Made by a program: the position numbers and the translations under genes. This document shows, piece after piece, positions 56,865 to 64,000 of a stretch of 64,000 nucleotides of DNA. The notes under the pieces were generated by a model. It had not been told where the DNA came from and searched no databases. It was given only the letters and a program-made list of their open reading frames with translations. The stretch is from NCBI RefSeq assembly GCF_003367475.1, contig NZ_QRHA01000001.1, positions 558,001 through 622,000 on the forward strand, written 5' to 3'. Source of the stretch: Alteromonas aestuariivivens. Its GTDB lineage: Bacteria; Pseudomonadota; Gammaproteobacteria; Enterobacterales; Alteromonadaceae. Every line of letters begins with the position of its first letter. Within the stretch, counting starts at the first letter, position 1.

Positions 56865-56875
56865 AAGTATTATAA
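56865..56875 (-). promoter_or_regulatory. Candidate operator 4 (TTATAATACTT on minus)
   Basis: Minus-strand match to TTRTAWTACAW with one mismatch, in the gap upstream of the TIM-barrel gene at 56947. Confidence 0.35.
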
Positions 56876-56946
56876 TATCACTTTAATATTTAATCGATGC
56901 TCCATCTTTCACCGGTGGCAAACACAGATTTCTTAATGAGGTTAAG

Positions 56947-58203
56947 ATGAATATCTTTGGCAAAAAAACAATGGGTTTGGTGCCGGTGGCAATCTGCGCC
57001 GCTATTGCAGGCTACCACGCGGTCACCTGGCTTGGGCAGAGTGCTCATGCATCGGAGCAAGTGTTACCAAAATCCATATCTGAGCGCGTAGCAGATAAAC
57101 AGTACCCGGCCATTTTTCAGGCCTGGAACCCGCTGGACATGCCCCATGCGTTTCCGGACACAGAGCAGCGCCAGTTTTTGGACAATGCGGCAAAGCACAG
57201 TTTGTTATGGGAAGAGCCGGTAAGTCAGTTAGGCTTTGGAACCCGCTTGGTGATTGGGCTTGAGTGGGATCATCAGTATCCCGGGCTGGCCACCGGGTTT
57301 ACCCGGCAAACACTGACAGTAGCGCGCAAGAATCTGAACTATCTGCACGACAAAAATCCCAATCTGGTCACTTTGTTTGAAATACGCTGGCGCGACGCCC
57401 CCGGCAGTTACTTACCGGAGGACAGCGACTTCTGGGCACGGGATGATCAGGGGAATCGGGTCTTGGGCTGGGATGGCGGCCCGGAACCTTATTACATGCT
57501 CAACTATGAAAATCCGGATTTTCAAAAACGTCTGGGGGAGCAGGCCAAAGCAGTTATGGCATCCGGAGTTTACGACGGCGTAATGCTCGACTGGAGTGGC
57601 TACCTACCGATTGTCAGGCAGGTTCGTGAACACATGGGCGAGGCAGGGTTACTTCTGGTCAACATTCACGATGAAATCGACAAAGGTAAGCAGTATCAGG
57701 ATTACATCAACGGGGCCTTTATGGAGTGTGCGCCGAACGGCCGCACGCCGGAAAATCCCAAAAAGTTGTGCAGCTGGGAGTCGATGGCCGAAGCGCTTAG
57801 CTATTACGAGCAGAATTTCCGTAAGCCGACCATAAATGCTTTGGAAGCCTGGGGAGCGCGCAGTGATGATCAGGCAATGCGAGCCTTGACCACGCTGGGC
57901 CTCACCCATAGCGACGGTTATGTACTGTTTGCCGATCCCAATCCGCTACCCACTCCAGACCATATGCACGACTGGTATGGCTTTTGGGATGCGTCACTGG
58001 GTAAGCCTGTGAGTACCATGCAGGTTTTGCCTAATGGCGCGGTGACACGAGAGTTTGAAAATGGCCTGGTTATATACAATCCACAGGGAAATGGAGCGGT
58101 AACTTTGGAGCTTAACCAGACCTATCGTTCGCAGGCTTCAGGAACAACCATTCAGGTAGTCAGCCTGTCCGATCAGGACGGTGATATTCTGCTGGATAAG
58201 TAG
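56947..58203 (+). CDS. Putative exported glycoside hydrolase, TIM-barrel type
   Basis: 418 residues with an N-terminal hydrophobic segment (about 9-25). The sequence has TIM-barrel character: FGTRLVIGLEWDHQYPG, DGVMLDWSGYLP with a buried aspartate, LLVNIHDEID, NALEAWGARSDDQAMRAL and a beta C-terminal (FENGLVIYNPQGNGAVTLEL). It resembles the group called putative glycoside hydrolase 15-like (GHL15), but I cannot prove family membership. Followed 8 bases later by the GH49-like gene with a strong ribosome site. Confidence 0.72.
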   Translation: MNIFGKKTMGLVPVAICAAIAGYHAVTWLGQSAHASEQVLPKSISERVADKQYPAIFQAWNPLDMPHAFPDTEQRQFLDNAAKHSLLWEEPVSQLGFGTRLVIGLEWDHQYPGLATGFTRQTLTVARKNLNYLHDKNPNLVTLFEIRWRDAPGSYLPEDSDFWARDDQGNRVLGWDGGPEPYYMLNYENPDFQKRLGEQAKAVMASGVYDGVMLDWSGYLPIVRQVREHMGEAGLLLVNIHDEIDKGKQYQDYINGAFMECAPNGRTPENPKKLCSWESMAEALSYYEQNFRKPTINALEAWGARSDDQAMRALTTLGLTHSDGYVLFADPNPLPTPDHMHDWYGFWDASLGKPVSTMQVLPNGAVTREFENGLVIYNPQGNGAVTLELNQTYRSQASGTTIQVVSLSDQDGDILLDK

Positions 58204-58211
58204 GAGGACGT

Positions 58212-60668
58212 ATGCGCACACTGAGTTACGCCTGCTTGTGGTTGTCTGCATTGATCGCGCCGTTTATGGCGACAGCGACCGGGAATCTGGTGACGTATCC
58301 GGCTGGCAACACCAGCGAGTTGTTACCAGCCTCTGACTACTATGAAGTGGAGGTCCGGCAGGGGGAGGTATCCCGTTCACTGATCGTGTACATGAGCCGC
58401 TCAAACGGCGGTGCAACCAACAACCGCAACAGACCGGTAGCAAACGACTCCATCTCATGGGCGAATTTTTCAATGGGGGCACCGGTCGAAGTTACGGTAA
58501 CACTGCGTACAAACCTGCCTGGTGACACGTCCGGACCTGTCACTGTTTTACCTACCCGTAAACACGTGAGCGTTCAGCGCCGGTCAGAACGTGAAATCTC
58601 ATTTACCCTGTTTGAGCCGGGACAGTACTCGGTGGAAATGGGGGCCCAAGGGTACAAGAATGGTTTGCTGCTGTTTGCCGACCCATTGGAACAGGATGTG
58701 CCCGAGCCGACAGCCGCCGGGGTCTACAGCTGTGCCCCTTGTACCCTGGAAGGATTGAATGGGATTTCAAAAGACTACCATACGGTGCGCTTCGAACCGG
58801 TGGCTCATCACATTGGGAACTGGTACCCCAAAGGTCATGTTAAAAATATTTATCTTGCAGGTGGCGCCGTTGTGCATGGGGCTATCCATTTTAACGATGC
58901 TGCTAACAATGGTTCCCGGGTGTACGGGCGTGGTCATCTTGACGGGCGCATGTTTGGAGAGGGCAGTGAGCGCAGCACCAAGTTTCATATGGTGGAGGCA
59001 TCGGGTGATACCCGGGACATAACCGTAGAAGGTATCATCATTTCCCAGCCTTCGGCCTTTGCGGTGCGACTGTTGGGAAAGAACAATGACATTCATTGGG
59101 TGAAAACACCCGGAGGCTGGCGCTTCAATAACGATGGGTTGGTGGGGTATGAAAATACCCGAATCAGCAACAGTTTTGTCTGGGCCAACGACGATGCCAT
59201 CAAGCTGTACCGGGACCATCAGCAGATTGATAACCTGGTGATCTGGCACCTGACCAACGGTGGCAGCTTTCAGTGGGCGTGGACCACCATTGATACCCAG
59301 GATGTTGAGGTGCGAAATGTCGACATTCTGCATGGCGAGTGGCCACACGACGGCCGTAACCAGGGGGTGTTCAATCTTAGAGGCAGTGCGTTACGAGGGC
59401 AGGTTAAGGTTCAGAAGGACTATCTGTTCGAGAATATCGTGATTGAAAACCCCATCAAGGTGTTTGTGAATCTGCAGCCCAATGATGTGCCTCACATCAT
59501 CAAGAATGTCACCTTTCGCAATATAGAGTTCAAGGCTGGGAAGGATGTGGTGAACCGGATAGTGGGTTTCAGTGAAGAGGCAAAAATAACCGATATCCTG
59601 TTTGATAATGTGAGAATGAACGGCGAATGCCTTACTGCCGAGACAGCGCGAACGTTAGCCAATTTTGAATTCAGGCATACCGAAAGAATTGAGTTTCGTT
59701 GCCCCCAAGGCGTGCGCAAAGTGAGCGGCTACGGTTACGATAACCTAATCGAACTACACAATAATTCTACCCGGGTGCACATCGCGCCGGATTTTGGCGC
59801 CAAGCTCGTCAGCTACGCGCTCAATAATGTGGAACTGTTGCAGCAGGAGCCCGGTGAATATGGCTGGCAGTTACAGCCTGAAAAGTTAGCCAGTGGTGAG
59901 CAGGCACCACCGTTTAACGGTGGTGGCCGCTTTGATGTTGGAGATACCCGGAACCATCCTGATCGTGCCCGCCTTATATACGGAGCCTGGCAACCGCAAA
60001 TACTGGGCGATCGCCATGTTCGCCTGGTCAGCAGCTATGACCCGCAACGCGGGCTTCGGCTCACCCGGGAATATCAGCTCGATGAGCAGGGTAGTGGGCT
60101 TACCATTCGGTTCAGCATGCGCAACGAAAGCGCGGCAGAACAAACAGCCCATTTCTGGAGCCGCCCGTTGGCACAGGGAGGTGGAATTTTTGTCAAAGCG
60201 CTCAAAAAAGGCCATCTGTTTGACGGCGGAGTGGTAGTTCGGGACCATGCCGGGAACATATCTACGCTCCCCAGAGATCCGAATATACTGCGCAGCGATG
60301 ACTATCTGGTGGTTAAAGGGCAACCGCCCTTTTTTAAATTTGGTTTCGATTCACTTGCCCCGGAGCATTACTACTGGACCCCAAATGGATTGATGTTTTC
60401 CGGCAGCTATCCGGTGTTTGCCGATGGGAACTATGTCATGCCCGCTGAAGGCCGTTACTCGCTTTACTACAACACCAATTTTAAGGGCCGTTCGGTTGCC
60501 GAGCTTGAGCCCCTCAGCCCTGCCTATACCCTCGCGCCCGCTGAATCGGCCGAGTTTTTTGAGCGTTGGGAGCTGCAGTCCTTGCCGTTTCCTGGTACCG
60601 CCGAGTCTCTTAGTCTGAATGAAATTTTGACTCAAATGGGTCTTGTCTCTCAGGAGAAAAATACATGA
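58212..60668 (+). CDS. GH49-like beta-helix enzyme fused to mutarotase-like domain
   Basis: 818 residues, signal peptide (MRTLSYACLWLSALIAPFMA). TAGGAGGAC precedes the ATG. Residues about 220-480 form a right-handed beta-helix with VYGRGHLDGR, FNNDGLVGYENTRISNSFVW, the double Asp D327/D328 in ANDDAIKLY, then NGGSFQWAW, close to GH49 dextranase motifs. From about 495 on lies a beta-sandwich resembling aldose epimerase/DUF4380 (LHNNSTRVHIAPDFGAKLVSY). This fusion is uncommon; the substrate is unknown. Confidence 0.78.
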   Translation: MRTLSYACLWLSALIAPFMATATGNLVTYPAGNTSELLPASDYYEVEVRQGEVSRSLIVYMSRSNGGATNNRNRPVANDSISWANFSMGAPVEVTVTLRTNLPGDTSGPVTVLPTRKHVSVQRRSEREISFTLFEPGQYSVEMGAQGYKNGLLLFADPLEQDVPEPTAAGVYSCAPCTLEGLNGISKDYHTVRFEPVAHHIGNWYPKGHVKNIYLAGGAVVHGAIHFNDAANNGSRVYGRGHLDGRMFGEGSERSTKFHMVEASGDTRDITVEGIIISQPSAFAVRLLGKNNDIHWVKTPGGWRFNNDGLVGYENTRISNSFVWANDDAIKLYRDHQQIDNLVIWHLTNGGSFQWAWTTIDTQDVEVRNVDILHGEWPHDGRNQGVFNLRGSALRGQVKVQKDYLFENIVIENPIKVFVNLQPNDVPHIIKNVTFRNIEFKAGKDVVNRIVGFSEEAKITDILFDNVRMNGECLTAETARTLANFEFRHTERIEFRCPQGVRKVSGYGYDNLIELHNNSTRVHIAPDFGAKLVSYALNNVELLQQEPGEYGWQLQPEKLASGEQAPPFNGGGRFDVGDTRNHPDRARLIYGAWQPQILGDRHVRLVSSYDPQRGLRLTREYQLDEQGSGLTIRFSMRNESAAEQTAHFWSRPLAQGGGIFVKALKKGHLFDGGVVVRDHAGNISTLPRDPNILRSDDYLVVKGQPPFFKFGFDSLAPEHYYWTPNGLMFSGSYPVFADGNYVMPAEGRYSLYYNTNFKGRSVAELEPLSPAYTLAPAESAEFFERWELQSLPFPGTAESLSLNEILTQMGLVSQEKNT

Positions 60669-62239
60669 AACGGATGCTGATGATGGGCCTTGTCGGCCTG
60701 TTAATATCAATGCCTCTTTGTAGTCAGGAGCTACAGCGATTTACCCCTGTGCCCGGGGCACAAGACTACCCCCGGGGAGTGGAAATTTCCGATACCTACC
60801 GGGTGCTGGTCAAACCGGCTTCCGATCCCGCTTCCTGGCAGGCTGAACTGCACCAAACGGCTACCTATCGGCTGTGGCCGGATTACGTTGACCCGGAAAC
60901 CCTGCCCGCCAAACACAAGAATACCGCTGTACACGTTGCCCAGGTAGACACCGACGTGCGTTTACGGGTTAGGGTGGAATGGCTGGGCAGCCAGAAAGTA
61001 CGAAAACTGGTGCTCAAACCCAGTCGTTATAAGGAAATGCATCAAAGCCGTCAATCCGGGCAGGACTGGGTGGAATTCGAACTGGACCCGTATGAGGTAA
61101 CCCGACATGTGCTGGTGGAAGTGAACCCGCCTGAAAAAGACACCGACGCCCTGCAGGATGGGCTGATGTTTTTTCTGAACCCCCCTTCCAGGCCTCCGGC
61201 AGGAAAAATTCTGGTGTTGCCCGCCGGGGTTATCAATGAAAAGTCGCCCTATTTGGATGAACTTAATCGCCTGCTTGTAGACGCCAACTCGCCATGGGAT
61301 GGCCTTTACATTCCCCAGAACACCATCATTGACGGTCGGGTGGATATCCGCAAACCGGGTTTCAAGGTTACCGGCCGGGGAATGATCATAGGTTCGCGCT
61401 GGCCGTTCGCAAAGTCTACACCAGGCTGGCGTGACCGTTACCCGTCCTACATCAGCCCTGAAGGTGAGTGGGTCAGACCCCTGTTGTCATTTAAGGCGAA
61501 TGAGGGAGACGATGATCCGCGCAGCTATTTTGAAGGTGTGCTGGTGGCCCATCCTTACCATTTTTGCGTGGGTTGGGCCTATCTGAATGAAAATCTCAAA
61601 ACTTTTGGCTGGCGCTTTTCCAGTGATGGCGTTCACGGTCATATCAAACGAGGCTCGTTTATGCGGGTTAATGACGACGCCACTTATGCCAGTTCGGGGC
61701 TGATTGAAGACAATTCGTATTGGGGTATGGTCAACGGCGCGGCCTTTCAGCTGGGCTGGGGGCTGAAAGCAGATAATGACGCAACCGTTTATGTGCGCCG
61801 CTCCAACATTTTGCGCGGAGAGTGGGACAACACGGTCGATACCGGCCTGGATATGCTCGGCGCACCTGAAGGTGTGCCACGGCCCGATGTGAAAACCGTA
61901 AGCGCCAACCGGGGCGTATTTGCCGGAACTTACCGGACGGGCGGAGCATACACGGTGCGCAACAAGCATTTTGAGGACATTGTGATTGACGCGCAGGTGA
62001 ATCGTTTATTCTATCTGGGTTCGCGATCTGAAAAGGTGTCTTACCAGAATATTACGTTTAAGGACATCCATTTTGCCAAATCACCCAGCTACGAGAATGT
62101 AGTGAATGTACTGAGCGGGGGGCAGATTATAGATGGTATGGTGTTTGACAATGTGACAGTTGAAGGTGAGCCGCTGCAGAGTCTTGAGGACCTCGAGCCG
62201 TTGGAGGCGCGAAATATTCAGGGAGTAACCTTTCGATGA
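60665..62239 (+). CDS. Second GH49-like right-handed beta-helix protein
   Basis: 524 residues, signal peptide MKRMLMMGLVGLLISMPLCS. It starts in an ATGA overlap. Motifs DNSYWGMVNGAAFQLGWG and FMRVNDDATYASSG place a paired Asp (D337/D338) at the same point as in the preceding gene, with VTGRGMIIGSRWP and SYQNITFKDIHFA as helix coils. It lacks the epimerase-like domain. Paralogue of, or partner to, the 818-residue enzyme. Confidence 0.78.
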   Translation: MKRMLMMGLVGLLISMPLCSQELQRFTPVPGAQDYPRGVEISDTYRVLVKPASDPASWQAELHQTATYRLWPDYVDPETLPAKHKNTAVHVAQVDTDVRLRVRVEWLGSQKVRKLVLKPSRYKEMHQSRQSGQDWVEFELDPYEVTRHVLVEVNPPEKDTDALQDGLMFFLNPPSRPPAGKILVLPAGVINEKSPYLDELNRLLVDANSPWDGLYIPQNTIIDGRVDIRKPGFKVTGRGMIIGSRWPFAKSTPGWRDRYPSYISPEGEWVRPLLSFKANEGDDDPRSYFEGVLVAHPYHFCVGWAYLNENLKTFGWRFSSDGVHGHIKRGSFMRVNDDATYASSGLIEDNSYWGMVNGAAFQLGWGLKADNDATVYVRRSNILRGEWDNTVDTGLDMLGAPEGVPRPDVKTVSANRGVFAGTYRTGGAYTVRNKHFEDIVIDAQVNRLFYLGSRSEKVSYQNITFKDIHFAKSPSYENVVNVLSGGQIIDGMVFDNVTVEGEPLQSLEDLEPLEARNIQGVTFR

Positions 62240-64000
62240 GCAGAAGCCAATTGCGTATTGCGCTGTTAACCTGGGCTGCACTGTTTGCGGCAGGGGCCAA
62301 TGGTACATCGGAACTGCAGCTTGATCAGGTAGAGGGCCGTCTGACACTGATGCAGAAGGACATTCCGATGTTGCAGGCTCCGCGGGAAGGCTTCTGGTCT
62401 GTAGGCGTGAACGCCGGTGGTCTGGACGAGCTTAATTTCCTGCATGCGCAAATCAGCGAAGTCAGTCAGTATGAGGACTGGACCGTCTACGCAGGGCGGC
62501 TTGAGATGGAAGGTGGCAACTGGTTATTGCGAGACAGTTGCCAACCCCAGGAGCAGAGGATCAAATGTATCCGACGTTTCGAGTGGCAGGGGACCCATAC
62601 CCTGGAACAGGTAGTACTGAGTGTACGCTGGCAGTCACCTTCGGCGCAGGCCAAGACATTTTTGCCCGGGCTGGTGTATTACGGTAACCCGGCTGCGAAG
62701 AAAATGGACCCATCCCGGATTGCGCACATGAGTCAGCAGGCCGGAGAGTTTGTGCAGTTTGAAGAGCATCGTTTTCCCATGCCCTTTGCCTATCTTGAAT
62801 GGCCACAGCAGGAGCACTACGCAGGAGCTGCGGTGCATTCACTGCCTTCTGCCGTAGCGCGTGGTAACCGGGCCGATTTATGGTGGTCGCTGGGTACCGC
62901 TACCGCAGCCGGGCACAGTGAAATTCGCCTGTTGTCCGGGCCGGTGGGCTTCAACCGGACAGCTGACGTCGTCAAGTTGTATCAAAAGGAAAACGCGCCC
63001 TATCCTAACGCCACCATGCAGGTAAGGCCCGGCGATGTGATTGAAAAAACTTACTACCTTCAGGCTGACACTTTTGCCCAGCCAGGAAGTGGATTCCGGT
63101 TGCCCATGTATACCTCAATGGATATTTTTCAGCCCTTTGACACCCGCCGTTACCCGACCTTTGACGAAGTAGTCGGCGCCAAACTGGCGTTCAGTGAAAA
63201 GCGCTTTATGCAGGGCGAGGGGTACAGCGGGTTCAATATGTTTGATCATCAGTTTCGGCGCCAGATTGTCATGGGCTGGGCCGGCCAGTCTGATGCACCA
63301 GGCTATTACCTGCTCGCACTGGGTAAAGCGCACGGACGTCAGGACTGGATAGAGCAGGGGCGTCAGGCGCTCGATTTTCTGACCCAGGCCCCGTTTGACC
63401 CAAATCAGGGCTTTGCCTTGCGTTACGCTGTTGATGATAGCAAATGGTCTCATTATGACCATGTCTCGCAGGGCCAGGCGCTGTATATGTTTGCCAAGGC
63501 CATCGAAACTGGCCGGCAGATTGAGGGGCTAGATACGGCCAAATGGGAGCAATTCTTCTTACGCGGAGCTCAATGGCACGCGCAAAATATTCTTAAGCCT
63601 CAGTGGTCGCCGTTGTCTACCAATGAAGGTTTTTTAGTAGCGCCGCTTGCATTAGGGGCACGACTGTTTGACAACAAAGAGCTTGGGCTGGCGGCAGTAA
63701 AGGCAGCTGACCATTACGCCAAGCGTCATTTGAGTATGGATGAACCCTACTGGGGCGGAACCCTGGATGCCAAAGGTGAGGACAAGGAAGGGGCCTGGGC
63801 CGGGTTTCAGGCATTCATGGCGGTCTACGATTTAACTGGTGAGCAGCAATATCTGGAATACGCACAGCATGCTGCGGAAGTTATGCTCAGCTACACGGTG
63901 GTGTGGGACATCCCCATGCCAGCCGGGCGACTCTCCGATCAGGGGTTCAAATCCACAGGCTGGACGGCAGTGTCGCCGCAAAACCAGCATTTGGATGTTT
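62236..64000 (+). CDS. Large exported protein, probable (alpha/alpha)6 glycan-active enzyme, 3' truncated
   Basis: Frame open from ATG 62236 (ATGA overlap with the previous gene) to the window end, 588 codons so far with no stop. Signal-like start MSRSQLRIALLTWAALFAAG. The first half is beta-rich (FVQFEEHRFPMPFAYLEWPQ); the second half is helical with repeats like GAWAGFQAFMAVYDLTGEQQ and YLEYAQHAAEVM, pointing to an alpha/alpha toroid as in many glycosidases and lyases. The gene is not complete and no family is assigned. Confidence 0.8.
   Translation, partial: MSRSQLRIALLTWAALFAAGANGTSELQLDQVEGRLTLMQKDIPMLQAPREGFWSVGVNAGGLDELNFLHAQISEVSQYEDWTVYAGRLEMEGGNWLLRDSCQPQEQRIKCIRRFEWQGTHTLEQVVLSVRWQSPSAQAKTFLPGLVYYGNPAAKKMDPSRIAHMSQQAGEFVQFEEHRFPMPFAYLEWPQQEHYAGAAVHSLPSAVARGNRADLWWSLGTATAAGHSEIRLLSGPVGFNRTADVVKLYQKENAPYPNATMQVRPGDVIEKTYYLQADTFAQPGSGFRLPMYTSMDIFQPFDTRRYPTFDEVVGAKLAFSEKRFMQGEGYSGFNMFDHQFRRQIVMGWAGQSDAPGYYLLALGKAHGRQDWIEQGRQALDFLTQAPFDPNQGFALRYAVDDSKWSHYDHVSQGQALYMFAKAIETGRQIEGLDTAKWEQFFLRGAQWHAQNILKPQWSPLSTNEGFLVAPLALGARLFDNKELGLAAVKAADHYAKRHLSMDEPYWGGTLDAKGEDKEGAWAGFQAFMAVYDLTGEQQYLEYAQHAAEVMLSYTVVWDIPMPAGRLSDQGFKSTGWTAVSPQNQHLDV

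Overview
The window looks like a chromosome segment of a marine, polysaccharide-degrading gammaproteobacterium, most plausibly Cellvibrionaceae or Alteromonadales-like. The evidence is the gene order (hupB-ppiD; rpsT/murJ-ribF-ileS-lspA-fkpB-ispH followed by minor pilins; nadB/rpoE-rseA-rseB-rseC-lepA-lepB-rnc-era; ygfZ/sdhE-ygfX), which matches Pseudomonas, Alteromonas and E. coli blocks, together with a long sulfatase and glycoside hydrolase cluster. Lineage is inferred from synteny and protein character only. No tRNA, rRNA, CRISPR array, insertion sequence or phage gene was recognised.

Layout. 0-7.2 kb: HU, PpiD, small membrane or exported proteins, a PPK2-type kinase, an OlsF-like double acyltransferase and a frameshifted LpxH-like phosphoesterase. 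7.3-15.5 kb: rpsT (minus), then murJ, ribF, ileS, lspA, fkpB and ispH. 15.5-23.6 kb: two complete minor-pilin sets in mirror image (E< T>W>X>V> <V<X<W<T E>), one of which carries a 687-residue PilV-like pilin. 23.8-28.4 kb: nadE-glnB, slyD, ygfZ, sdhE-ygfX-MaoC. 28.4-39 kb: nadB, the envelope-stress sigma factor operon with two good sigma-E-type promoters, then lepA-lepB-rnc-era-pdxH-tatD. 39-45 kb: smp/serB, a tandem PilZ protein and radA.

45.2-64 kb is an accessory carbohydrate locus. It holds two S1-type sulfatases, a TauE/SafE exporter, an SMP-30 lactonase, a GH43 enzyme, a DUF5060-type glycosidase, an SDR sugar dehydrogenase and a TIM-barrel-like putative glycosidase. It ends in three overlapping (ATGA) genes: a GH49-like beta-helix fused to a mutarotase-like domain, a second GH49-like beta-helix, and a large exported protein that runs off the window. 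Together they suggest uptake and breakdown of a sulfated neutral polysaccharide: exported sulfatases and hydrolases outside the cytoplasm, then oxidation of a released sugar by dehydrogenase plus lactonase inside. A short odd palindrome (consensus TTRTAWTACAW) sits upstream of four transcription units there and may be the operator of a GntR/FCD-type regulator not encoded here. A nuclease with a lamin-tail domain is inserted in the locus.

The most novel material is the 53-64 kb enzyme set and the mirror-image pilin locus. All family calls come from reading motifs by eye; no database search was possible.
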